Source: an uncultured Bacilli bacterium | GTDB taxonomy: Bacteria > Bacillota_I > Bacilli_A > RF39 > UBA660 | Length of the DNA stretch: 58,596 nucleotides | NCBI GenBank assembly: GCA_910587775.1 | Contig: CAJUNF010000005.1 | Location: 1-58,596, forward strand | Direction: 5' to 3' | Part shown: positions 9,801 through 20,700 of the stretch, piece after piece | Layout of the letters: every line of letters starts with the position of its first letter | Position numbering within the stretch: position 1 is the stretch's first letter | The notes under the pieces: generated by a model | Told to the model about the DNA's origin: nothing | Database searches by the model: none | What the model saw: only the letters and a program-made list of their open reading frames with translations | Position numbers and translations under genes: made by a program

Positions 9801-12800
9801 TTTGATGAGATTCTCCAATTTCTGCAGCAATTTTAATATCAGTAGTAGATACTGGTACACTTACACTGTAAGTAATGATGCCATCTGCAAAAGATGGTGT
9901 CCATGAACCAATATCAGTATCGTTATCTGGATTTAAAATACTAATTGATTTTAGGTATGCATTATTACTAAGTTCTCTTGTAATTTTCATTGTGTATTCT
10001 TTTGTTGTTCCATCTTCTGCTGTTACTGTGAATTTATGAGTGTTTACATTGTGATTTATTTCATCATCCGTTTTTAATGTGGTTTCATTCATTGAGACTT
10101 TAGCAGGTGTATCAGTTGTAGATGGAAGTGTTGGTACAGTTACTTTAACATTTGTACTGTTTGCGACATTTACTTTATTTGGAACAGTTATTTCATATAA
10201 TTCATCAGTACTATTCCAAGTAGCTATATGATCTACCCCATCATAATTCATAGAAACTGCATTATCTTTAAGTGTTACTTCACTATTTGCTTTTCTAGTG
10301 ATATTAATCGTGTAATCTTTATAAATAGTTTTGTTATGTGCAAATGATCTAATCACAAAAGTATTGGTATAGATATCTCCACTATCATAAGTAGTACCAT
10401 GATAAATTGTTTCAATTGTTTTATTTCCTGTTCCACTTATTGATCCATTTTCTGTATCCATATGAGTTGCATCAAGTAAAATGCTTGTAACATTATTTTC
10501 AAACATATTTAAATTATATACATAATTGGTATCATTAACATCTTTACTTGGATCAGCATCAAAACTTGTTCCATTTAAGTAATCATCAATTGAATTACCA
10601 TCAATTGTAATCATTGATAACCTTGGCTCAGTATTATCTTCTCTTATGATTGTTAAGTTATAAATTTTAGGTTGATTGTTTTCTGATGTAACTGTAATTG
10701 TTACTAGATTTGAACCATATTTTAAGTCTGTTACATCAAAAGTAATATCACTTGATGCAGCACCTGTATATTTATTACTTGTTATTGTTGAGGTACCATC
10801 TTGTGCTTCGGCATGAATTTTGATGGTTGTTTGAGTACTTGGTACTGTAATACTACGATTTGGATTTACTTTATCAGAACCTAAAATATCTGTTAAGGTT
10901 TCACTATTTGCATTTGTTTCTAATTTTTCTAGTAAGTTATTTGATGATTGTAAGCGTTTTACTGTTACTGTATATTTTTTTGTTGTACCATCTTCTGCTG
11001 TTACTGTTAATTCTTTTACTTGAATAGAATCTATAGATGAAGAAGACATTGTGTATTTTGTTTCATTTACTGGGCTTACTGTAGCAGATTCTGGTAATAC
11101 TGCTTCTAAGCGATATGCGCTTGTTCCTGTTGGAACCTCAATTGTACAATTCGTATTAGATTGAAATTCACAGAATCTTGTTGATACAGTATCTTCTCCT
11201 AAAAATAAATTTACACGAGTTAGAGTATTATTATTCGACTTTTTTCGCGTAATAATAATTTGATAATTTTTAGTTTCTCCTGATTCAGAAGTTACTAAAA
11301 AATCAAACGTATTATCATTTGTAGTTGAAAGATTAATTGTCCCAGTTGTAATTGGAGTAGCTAGTGATGTTGTTTCATTTAAAGTTACAGAAATATCACT
11401 CCAAGAAAGGGTTTTAACGTTATTTTCTACTTCTACTTTGTAAGTGCTATTAGTTGTATCGCTAGGATCTAGTGTTGCATTTATATTATGAACTGTTACT
11501 TTATTTGTATCAGTATTATTATTTGCTTCTTTATAAGTTTTTAAAGTATAAATTTTATTTGCACTTCCATCTTGTGGAGTTACCGTTATTTTAAATGTAT
11601 ACTCATAAACTTTTTTACCATTATCATCTGAAATTAGTTGTTTGTTTGTAAAACTTGTTAAATCAATAGTACCAATATCACCAGTAACTGTTGCAAATTC
11701 ATCAGTTTTGTCATATTCAATTGTTGCACTTGTAGTATTGTATGAAAGTGGTGAGGTTTTTGTAGTTAATTCATAACTAAATGTATCTTTATTAAATCCT
11801 GTGATAGCACTTGGAGCTGAGCCATTAAAACCAACACGAATTGCATCTAAAGATGCAATACTAGAACGTTTTCTAGTTACTGTAATTATATAATCAAGAG
11901 GTTGTCCATTTTCTGCTACAACACGAACTGTTATGGTATTAGCTCCAAATTGTAAATTAGTATTTCCACTAATTGTAATTCCTTTATTGGTTTCATCAGA
12001 TGCTTCTGCGTTTACTGTAACACTTGTTACATCAGAGTCTACTTCTGCTGTGTAAGTTGTTTTTGTAGGTTCAAATGTTTCTTTTAGACCAGTACCTGGT
12101 GTAATACTTAAACTTTTTAACATATTGTTTGATGAAGTCAAACGTGTAAAGTTCACTGTATATAAACCTGTTGTACCATCTTCTGCCGTAACAATAATTC
12201 CTACTTTTTTGGTATTTTTATTAAATGTATTTGTTGCTGTATTTAATGTTTTGGTACTATTATCTATAGTATCAGAAGTACTCATATCAATAATGCTTAC
12301 AGATGCTTTATCTGTATCTAAAACTGTTGCTTTAATGGTAATATCTCCAACATTTGCAGGATATGTATATGTATAATCATTGAAGGTATTTACAAAATTT
12401 GGAGTAAATTGACCACTTGGAGTTGATGAAATTTCTAATCCATTTATTGTTGCTAGTTTTGTTTCATTTGATAATCTATGAATGTTAATAATGTATTCTT
12501 TTTTAGTTACATTATCTTCACTTAATACAGTAACAATAATTTGATTATCACCTATTTTTATATTTTGTGTACCAGTACCAGTTGTAATACTATTTAAAGT
12601 ATCAGAAAGAGTTGCAGTTACTACAACACTTTCTTTATCTGCTGAAACATTAGGTAATGTAAATTCTTTCTTATCTGGATCATTTATAGGATCAAATCCT
12701 GGTACTGTTACACCATCTACTTCAAGTGAAGCTAAATTTACGTTTTTAGATGGAGCAGTACGAATGATTTCAAAAGGATAAGATTTTGTTGTACAATTTC

Positions 12801-14079
12801 CATTTCCAGGAATAGATGCATATTCTGCTTTACATTCTTCTGATTTCACTAAAATTGTATAATTGTTCGTTGTATCTGTGTTACCATTTGAGTTAATTGT
12901 CCAAGACCCAATTGGAGCATCTAAAAAAGCATTGGCATCTGTTAAAGTTACGGTGATATCAGAAGATGCTGTTTTATAAGGAACAGTAATCGAATTTGCA
13001 GTATCATTGATATTATTAAATGCTATTCCATTGGTTCCTGTTACACTTGTAATAGAGGTATCGTTAGACAAACGTTTTACATTTATTTTGTAAATGGTTG
13101 TATCTCCAGATTCTGCTGTAACGACAATGTTAATGGTGTTATCTCCTACGTTTAGCGCATGTGTACCTGGATTATCTCCACTTGGAGTTTCAAGTGGTCC
13201 ACTTAAGACATTCATATTGGTAATATTTTTGACACTAGCATCCGTTGGTGTACCACTTAAGACGATAGAATCGACGGCATTTGGTACAGCAAAGGAATAT
13301 TCTAAATCTGTATCTGAATCTGGAACAAAGCTAAATGGATAATCTAAATTATTACTTCCTGTTGCAGTTAATGTATTTAGTGTTCCAATTTTAGAAACGT
13401 TAGATGCTACAGTTAAAACTAAGTCATTAAATGTAGCATCACCTTTGATTTCTATATTTTCTGGATTTGATAAAGTTGCCATCGTTTTATCAAAAGAAAT
13501 GGTAATATTTTCTCCAGATGAAACATTTTCTGAGACTGTATAGTATAAAGCTAGGATAGTTCCTTCTTTTACTAGTGGTGTTTCTACTTGATCGTCCATA
13601 ATCTCTGAAACAGCACTTTCTAATCCATTTTTATTTAAGAATGTTGGATCTGATATGGTCCAAGCTGTTCTTGTTGAACTTCCACTCTTTAACGGAAAAA
13701 TGGCGTTTGGATTTTTACTTGAAGCTGGTGAATCATTTAAATTATATAAATTTGTATTTAAGCTAATTTTGGAAGGGTCTGAATCTATTTTTAGTCTCAT
13801 ATACACTAGTTCTGAGTCACTAGATGGTCTAATGTGAAGAAGAACCATTATCTTCATTCCTTTTTCAACTTGGGAATTTGTAATTAGATATTGGTCTAAA
13901 TCGCCATCTAATGCTCTTTCAAAGCATTCAAATGCAGCATCTTCTGAATCCATACAAGTTTCACTTGTTACATTGTATGGAACAAAACTATAGTCATAAC
14001 TTGCAGCATTTACATTTTTTATGCCTAAAGCCATTCCTAATATAATTCCTAATACAATTATTATTTTGTTTTTTTTCAT
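6847..14079 (-). CDS. Giant secreted protein: cohesin-like N-domain, about 20 cadherin-like repeats, dockerin
   Basis: 2410 aa. The start is the ATG at 14079 with AGGAG eight bases upstream; an in-frame GTG nine bases earlier is less likely. The signal peptide is about 1-26. Residues about 27-235 form a beta-rich domain resembling cohesin (MRLKIDSDPSKISL, later ILALYYTVSENV) and differ from the repeats. About 20 cadherin-like beta-sandwich repeats (PF12733 type, roughly 90-110 aa each, ending VTAEDGTTKKYTV-like) span about 240-2260. An 80-residue pre-dockerin module (about 2263-2343) is shared with the two larger proteins. The C-terminus is a dockerin with loops GDVNGDGIIDPLD and GDINIDGEIDPLD. 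There is no membrane or wall anchor, so surface retention would need the dockerin. The function, adhesion or a fibrous coat, is inferred. Confidence 0.85.
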   Translation of the reverse strand: MKKNKIIIVLGIILGMALGIKNVNAASYDYSFVPYNVTSETCMDSEDAAFECFERALDGDLDQYLITNSQVEKGMKIMVLLHIRPSSDSELVYMRLKIDSDPSKISLNTNLYNLNDSPASSKNPNAIFPLKSGSSTRTAWTISDPTFLNKNGLESAVSEIMDDQVETPLVKEGTILALYYTVSENVSSGENITISFDKTMATLSNPENIEIKGDATFNDLVLTVASNVSKIGTLNTLTATGSNNLDYPFSFVPDSDTDLEYSFAVPNAVDSIVLSGTPTDASVKNITNMNVLSGPLETPSGDNPGTHALNVGDNTINIVVTAESGDTTIYKINVKRLSNDTSITSVTGTNGIAFNNINDTANSITVPYKTASSDITVTLTDANAFLDAPIGSWTINSNGNTDTTNNYTILVKSEECKAEYASIPGNGNCTTKSYPFEIIRTAPSKNVNLASLEVDGVTVPGFDPINDPDKKEFTLPNVSADKESVVVTATLSDTLNSITTGTGTQNIKIGDNQIIVTVLSEDNVTKKEYIINIHRLSNETKLATINGLEISSTPSGQFTPNFVNTFNDYTYTYPANVGDITIKATVLDTDKASVSIIDMSTSDTIDNSTKTLNTATNTFNKNTKKVGIIVTAEDGTTGLYTVNFTRLTSSNNMLKSLSITPGTGLKETFEPTKTTYTAEVDSDVTSVTVNAEASDETNKGITISGNTNLQFGANTITVRVVAENGQPLDYIITVTRKRSSIASLDAIRVGFNGSAPSAITGFNKDTFSYELTTKTSPLSYNTTSATIEYDKTDEFATVTGDIGTIDLTSFTNKQLISDDNGKKVYEYTFKITVTPQDGSANKIYTLKTYKEANNNTDTNKVTVHNINATLDPSDTTNSTYKVEVENNVKTLSWSDISVTLNETTSLATPITTGTINLSTTNDNTFDFLVTSESGETKNYQIIITRKKSNNNTLTRVNLFLGEDTVSTRFCEFQSNTNCTIEVPTGTSAYRLEAVLPESATVSPVNETKYTMSSSSIDSIQVKELTVTAEDGTTKKYTVTVKRLQSSNNLLEKLETNANSETLTDILGSDKVNPNRSITVPSTQTTIKIHAEAQDGTSTITSNKYTGAASSDITFDVTDLKYGSNLVTITVTSENNQPKIYNLTIIREDNTEPRLSMITIDGNSIDDYLNGTSFDADPSKDVNDTNYVYNLNMFENNVTSILLDATHMDTENGSISGTGNKTIETIYHGTTYDSGDIYTNTFVIRSFAHNKTIYKDYTINITRKANSEVTLKDNAVSMNYDGVDHIATWNSTDELYEITVPNKVNVANSTNVKVTVPTLPSTTDTPAKVSMNETTLKTDDEINHNVNTHKFTVTAEDGTTKEYTMKITRELSNNAYLKSISILNPDNDTDIGSWTPSFADGIITYSVSVPVSTTDIKIAAEIGESHQNIISGLGTFTLASSNETFNIVVMAEDGTQITYALNIIREQSRINSLKSLKIKDLEENEFTVTGHADERNRFSVTIPGTVDKIKFEAISDSALATITYLGVDAGTLDTYTISNKGVVTKEFTITSESGAEQKYYVEVTKLPKTDATLKKLTYKFSETDIESEITLQDNLFEYTIPKVSNETKTLILNAELTDTDASIVSGIKTHNLKTGNNVIGIETLAEDGKTKLTYQINIEREKSSNAYLSNLEVLNQTINEALDLKNTFHYTIDVTETTEKILKSDITATAEDENSTVTLDEDLTLVSGKNTYTILVTAEDGTELTYYLEINKPKSTDALLKSVNLNGATLKETFNPNDENYTIIVPFGTTEFTIEGIPNHSLANVDGNNTYQVDTTSSVTLTVHPEDENAPTKTYNFVVEVAASNVATLSTLSVVDYPFTDGTNEVPFESDKDTYSIGNILKSVNKLVVNAGSTNTNATITYFYDNNEITACHNNTTCDITLDNTLGAKNVEVRVLAADNITTKTYTINYTKVNSNNNNLSKLEAFDVFNNALSLSEPFKPEVTSYKISIPNDLDSVRLDVSKEDNTSTVTINGDEILTKMFNNLAVGKTTVTIIVTAQNGTEKTYTIDIERADYTASTESDLTDLKVFDVIDTSKEYALTPNFGTALDNHYSIGEIPYNLASLNIVATKKDTKANIKYFVNGVEQVSNEVTLPNTSGTILVEVTAEDNTTKTTYEIAYTKTPSNNAFLSNITVSEGTLTPSFGKEVYEYTVDLSNDLDTVDFIVTSEHSGALIKINGEDYVSGSTKTLDNLPVGETSVTIVVTAEDGNSETYVVKINRADVVEEKITSITFGHTINDDYILSVTDEIAPSELKDQLDNENSKLFIYQEDGITEIAEDEYVGTGMVIKLIIDGVEKDSKTIVVLGDVNGDGIIDPLDSGKIINHYLERTELLNAYAIAGDINIDGEIDPLDSGKVINHYLERSFIHPRPIE

Positions 14080-14117
14080 AATATACACTCCTATATCATA
14101 TTCACCCTATTGTCGTC

Positions 14118-14126
14118 ATTATAACA
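14118..14126 (-). promoter_or_regulatory. Extended -10 promoter of the 2410-aa gene
   Basis: TGTTATAAT on the minus strand is a perfect extended -10. No good -35 is seen. A CGACAA motif, also found in the promoters of the two larger genes, lies immediately downstream. The gene probably has its own transcript, although no strong terminator separates it from the upstream giant gene. Confidence 0.5.
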
Positions 14127-14154
14127 TATTTATTTTTATTATTCTATTTATTTT

Positions 14155-14700
14155 TTAATTTACTGTGTCTATTTTCATTTGCATGTATCTTTGTAGTTTT
14201 ACACGGTCTGGTCCTGTTACTTCTTTATCATTTGTTACATCTGCTGCTATCATTTCTATTTCTTCTAATTCTACTTTCATTTGCATGTATCTTTGTAGTC
14301 TTACTCGGTCTGGTCCTGTTATGTAGCCATCTCCTGTTAAGTCTCCTTTTACTACTATGATTAGTTCATCATAACAAACACCTTCTACGATGAGTTTTAT
14401 TTTCATGAATGTTGATGCTATCATAGTTTCTTTATCTACTTCGTTTCCTTCTTTATCGTAGACATATAATGTAGTAGCTTCATTTTCAAAATGATTTAGA
14501 TAGTCTTTTAGTAAAATACCTGGTTCAGACCCATAAGTATATTCTAGTTTACTTCCATCTTCTTTTTCTTTTCGCTCTATTTGATAGACACTACTTGTTA
14601 TTTTCTTTCTAATTACTTTTACTTCTATACTTGCTTTGATATTTTCATCATAATTACTTACTACATGAATGATAGTTGTTCCATAACCAACACCTGTAAT
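14155..14700. repeat. 546-bp near-identical 3' end, copy A
   Basis: This segment matches 22382-22927 with two mismatches (14203, silent; 14672, Ile to Thr in the protein). It encodes the end of Big_2, the pre-dockerin module and the dockerin. Identity stops sharply beyond 14700, which suggests recent gene conversion or duplication. Confidence 0.95.
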
Positions 14701-17700
14701 CTTTCCATTATTATCTACAGATGCAATTGTTTCATCTTCACTCATCCATTTTACTTCTGTAAATGAAGTATTGATTGGATTTAGAGTATAAGTAATTTGT
14801 TTTAATTCACCAACATCTAGTAAGATTCTTGTTTCATCTGGGATGATACTTTCTAAATCAAAGTTATTATCAATTGTAATATTTAAAGTATATTCTTTCG
14901 AAGTAGCGCCATCTTCGCTTGTCACTTTGATAATAAATTTATTTTCTCCACCACTTATTTCTACTGTTGCATTTATATCTTGCGGTGTAGGCAAAATATC
15001 ACTTGCAGTTACCGTCATGGTATTTGGAATCATCCAATTATAGGTGAAGTTTTCAGAGGCAAAACTATTTTCTAATTTACCTTGTTTTACTTCTAAGTTA
15101 TCTAATAGAGCATTACTTCCCTTTTCTCTTGTTACCAGTATTTTATAAGTTTGTTTGGTAAATCCATCTTTCGCTGTTACAGTGATGATAAATTCATTGG
15201 TATTAGTCGTTGATAATTTTAAGCTTTCACTTAATTTAATCGTTGCAGATTCATCTTGTGGTGTTGCAATGATTTCACTTGGTAAGAGAACTTTTTTACT
15301 ATTTGGTACTGTTAGGTGATATTCGAAAGTATCTGCATCAAAGTCTTCTATAAATGGATAATCTGTTACTTCTAGGAAAGATAATTTTGCATTGTCTTCT
15401 CTATTTTTATTGATTGTAATCGTAATCGTTCTAGTATCGCCATTTTCTGCTTCAATTACAATTTCTCTTGTACTGGTACCATCTGGTACTATTTTGGCAT
15501 CTACTCCTGTTACTTTCGCAAATTCTTGTTCGGTAATAACATCAAAGGATAACACAGAAGCAGAACTATCTAAATTGATTGTATAGGAAGTTTCTTCATA
15601 AGAAAAAGATGGTTCTAACTCTCCAATACTTGGAATTAAGCTAATTAAATGATTGTTATCACTAGATTCTCTGGTAATATGAATCGTAATATTTTTTGTT
15701 TCTCCAGCTTCACTGGTTACAGTTAGAACAAAGTCATTTAATCCTGCGTGAAGGTCTTTTTCTCCATCACCAGTAACGGTGGTTGGTTCAGTGATTTCTG
15801 CATCAATCGTAACATTCGTTGTTCCAATTGGAACATTTACATTGTATTCTAAGGTATCAGGATTAAATGTTGGATCTAATTCATAAGTGGTCATACCACT
15901 TCGAACTACTAAATTATTTAAAGATAATATATCACTAGGTGCACGATTTACGGTGACATAATATTTTCTTATGACTCCAGTAGTAGAAGTGACTGTAATT
16001 ACTATCTTGTTCTCCCCTACATTTAGTTCATATTCTCCAAGTCCTGTTACGGTGGCACTGGTATCACTAGACTCTCCAAAGATCTCTATGTTGCGAATGT
16101 TATTTGTAACATCAAGAGAATACTCTAGTGTTTTCTTGTCAAAGCTAGGAGTTACATCTCCTTCTGAGGTATATAAGTAATCTAAGAAGGTTGTAGCATA
16201 TTTTTGTTTTGTAACATTTAAGGTATAGATTTCTTTTGTTTGATTATCGGAAGCAGTAACTTCAATAGTGATGGTATTATCCCCTACTACTAAACTTTCA
16301 TTTCCTGTCACTTTGTAAGTTGCATTTGCATCTTTGGGAATGATTGTTAAGTCTAGAGTATCGGTTTCATAATTCACTAATAAATCATAGTGATTGATAT
16401 ATGGGTTAAATTCAAAAGGATAATTTTTTATTTTTAAGTCTTCTAGTAAAGCACTCGAAATACTTTTTCTAGTTACATTTAGGGTAATGGTGTTTGTTGT
16501 ACCATCTTCGGCTGTAACAATAATGAAAACAGTATTATTTCCTACTTCTAAATGATTCTCTTTGATTTCATAAGTAGAAGAATCACTTTCTAACATCACT
16601 GTTACATCTAACTCTTCTTCTTCGTTTTCTACCACTACATCATAAGTACTTACGTGAGTATTGAATTCTGGGGTCATGGTACCATTATGAACGATTAAAT
16701 CTGATAAATTATTGATATTATTTTCTTCTTTGGTTAGTAAAATGGTATAAGCTTTTTTGGTTCCCATTTCACTAGTAACCTCAACAATTAACTGATTTAA
16801 TCCGACATTTATTGTTTTCGTACCAGTTCCTGTTATCACTGCAGTATCACTTTCTGCAGTAGCTTCAATCATCACACTATTTACATCATTTGGAACTGTT
16901 AAGGTATATAAAGTTACTCCTTTATTAAATTCTGGAGAAAGTGTGTATCCTAGTACTTCTAAGGATGCTAAGTTGTTATTTTTATTCGGATTTTTCGTAA
17001 CATGAATGGTGTAATCTTTTTTCGAAATTCCATCTGGTGCAGTTACTTCGATTATTACTTCATAATCTTTATTTTCTGTAAATTGATTGCCGATAATTTG
17101 ATAGTTCGCATCTTTTTCCATTGGAAGAATGGATTCAAAATCTAATTCTTTTTTGGTCGTTGTCGTTGTGTAAGAATAAGTATCTGTATCAAAGTTTGGA
17201 CTTAGCATATCATCTTTTAGAGATAAATTTTTTAATCTAGCATCATCACTTGGCGCACGTGTTACAACAATTTGATAGTCTCTTATTTTTCCTTCGGTAC
17301 TTAATACACGAATTAAAATGGTATTTTTGCCAACTTCTAGATGATAATCACCATTTCCACTTACTACTGCTTCGGTATCTTCACTCGTTGCAGTAACATG
17401 AATCGTAGTTGTTTGATATGGAACTGATACTTCATAATATTGCAGTTCTTTTTTGAATTCAGGATCTAATGAGCCATGATCTATTATTAAGCTAGCTAGG
17501 TAATCACTACCACTCACACTTTCTTGACGAGTTACAATTACAGTATAATCTTTGGTTTTTTGTGATTCACTCGTAACTCGAATGGTAACGGTGTTTTCTC
17601 CTACTTCAAAGGAATCGTTATTGATGATTTCAAAGGTAGCGTTTTCATCTTCTGTTTCAATATGGAAAGACCCTTTTAATACTTCGTATGGAACTGAAAC

Positions 17701-20700
17701 GGTATAATCTGTGATAGAAGATGAGAACTCTGGTGAAATTTCTCCTTCTTCTAATAGTAAATATTTTAAATTCGCATTGTCTGATTTTTGCTTTTCGATT
17801 GTCAAAGTATAAGTAAGTGAGGTGGTATTATCTTCTGCTACTGTTGTGATAGTAATATCAGTTGTAGAGTCCGTTAATTCATATTCACCATTTCCCATTA
17901 CTTTTGTAGTTTTCATTTCTGGAGTTGCCATCACGGAAATCTTCTTGGTCGTACTTGGTACTGTTAAAGTATATGTAAATTCTTGATGGTTGGTATTTGG
18001 TACCCAAACTCCTTCTGTGGTAGTTACTAAAATTAAGTAAGCATTATCCGATGGTTTTCGAATCACATTTAATTCATATAATTTAATATCTCCTGTTTCT
18101 GAGATTACTGATAAAGAAATATTATTATTTCCAACTGCTAAAGCATATTTTCCATTCCCATTTATTTTGGATAATGGATTACTTTTTACACCTGTTACTG
18201 TAATAGATGAAATTTCATACGGAACTTCTACGGTATAAGATGTTTTTTCTCGGTCGAATTCAGGATTTAATGTACCTTCTGATAATATAATATCTTCTAA
18301 GTAATTATCGTTATTAGCTGGACGATTTATAACAACGTTATAGACTTTACTACTACCATCTTCTGCAATTGTCATAATTCTTTTTAGATTTGGTCCCACT
18401 TTTAATTTATTATTGTCTAATAATTTATAAGTTGTGGTACTTACTTCAGTAGTTGCTGAGATAGTAATTTCATTTACCCCTTCTTCTACATCTACAGAAT
18501 ACATTAGGGTATCTTTATCAAATTCTGGATCTAAAGAATAAGTTGTATCTCCATTTATTATAGAAATACTCTCTAAGTTGGTATTGTTATTTTTCTCTCT
18601 GGTAATTTCTAAGTAGTAAGTTTCAGTTGTTCCTGTTTCACTTGTTGTAATAATCTGAACATAATTCACACCAACAGATAATGTTTTTGTGCCTGTTCCA
18701 GTAATCTTAGTTGTATTTACCTCTGCAGCAGCTAAAATATCTACCGAATCAATATGATTTGGAACGGTTACTTGATAGGTTCCAGTATTAATATTTTGAA
18801 ATTCTGGCATTAATTCATAGGTAATTGCATCTTTTTTTACTTGTAAGTTACTTAAATAAACGTTTTCATTTTTTTCACGATATACTTTTAAGGTATAAAT
18901 TCCTGTTTCTCCATTTGGAGAAGTAATTGTGATACTAACTTCATTTAGACCAACTTCAAAATTTTCATTACCTGAAACGAAATAGGTTGCGTCTTCATCT
19001 TCTGTTTCAATATTCATTTGTTTAATTTTTGTATATTCATTTGGCACAGAGAAATAGTATTCGGTAATACTTGGATTAAAGTTTATTTCTCTTTCAGGAT
19101 CAATAATCTCTAATTTTTTTAAATCAGTATTTCCAGCCATACTTCTTGTCACTTTATAATGATATTCTGTTGTTTCGCTTTTATCTTCGCTAGTTACAGT
19201 GATAACAATGTCATTTTCACCTGCGTTTAGAGTTACTTTTCCATTTCCTGTTACGGTTTGATAAGGATGTCCTTTGGTTACTGTAAACCATACTTGTTTG
19301 ATATTTGAGGGAACAGTCACTTCATAAACGAAATGATCTGGATCAAAGTTTAGAGGATTTAAGACGCAGAAGTTCGAATTTTTAGAACATAGGGAATCTA
19401 CTAAGCCATTTAGTTCAATATTCATTGGTTTAGCATTGTTACTAGCAGGTCTTGTAACATGGATGGTAATTGTTCTTACTACTCCAGATTCTGCCATTAC
19501 TTTGATTGGAAAATCGGTAGTACCAGCAGGAACATCAAAGGTTCCAAGTCCATCGATTTTCGCAAAGTTATCTTCTGCTTTGGCAAGGAAGGTAATGCTG
19601 GTTTCTAGTTCATCTAACGTTACTGAGTATTCTAACCCTTCTAAATCAAAGGTTGGAGTGTAGTTTTTAATATTGGTTTCATTGGTAATTTCATTGGTTG
19701 CTGTAATATTTAGAGATGATAAAAAGTTGTTTTCACTTGGGAAACGAAGTGTTGAAATTCTAGCATGACCAGAACCTTTTTTAGCATAGTTACGAGTTGG
19801 ACTACTGCTTACATTATTAGTTGAAACGGTTTTGGTTTTTGTATCATTTGATACAGCACACCCATAACAATAAGTTGATTTTGTCACTGTATCATATGAT
19901 ATTAGTTTGTCAGAACCGATGTAGGAAGAACCTCCTCCACCTGCTCCATGACCACGGTTTCCGCCACCGCCACCAAAGTAGCCAGCACCTCCACCAGGTC
20001 CTCCATAAGTCATGTTACAGAAATTTCCTCCCTGACCAAAGTATCCGCGTCCACAATTATTATTGTTTCCTGTCTTACAATATCCACCTACGGTAAGACT
20101 TGCACCTGTTCCGTTGTAACCGTTATATCCAAGCGTATAGGTGTCATATCCGCTATTTCCAAGGTATCCTCCACCATGGCCATTTAAGTTTGAGGTAGAA
20201 GAACCACCTCCTCCTCCACCAGAGGCAACAATCACAATGGCATCTTTATCACTTGATAGATTAGAGAGTAAACTTGGAATGGTAGAAATATGAGTAGCTC
20301 CTCCGCCACCATATCCCCATTGACTAGAGTGCCCTGGAGTTCCTCCTCCATTGTAACCACCTTTTATAGTGTCTCCAGTACCTCCTACAGTGATATATAA
20401 TTTTGTTCCTTCTTTTAAATAAACAACACCAGTTGAATATGCACCATATCCACCGTTTCCTCCACCTTGTGAACCCCAAGTTTCTAAACGGTAATATCCG
20501 TTTGCAGGGGCTGTGAATGTTTCAATATTTCCAGTATAAGGATAATCATAGTTTAATACTAAATCAGAACTTTGTTTTTCTAAGATTATTTCATAAACTG
20601 TTGTTTTAGAATTTGGTTCTGTCACCGTAATTTTTCCAGTTGAAGTTGCTTTGATATAACCAAATCCTTCTAATTTAATAGATGCTTCTTCATCAAACGC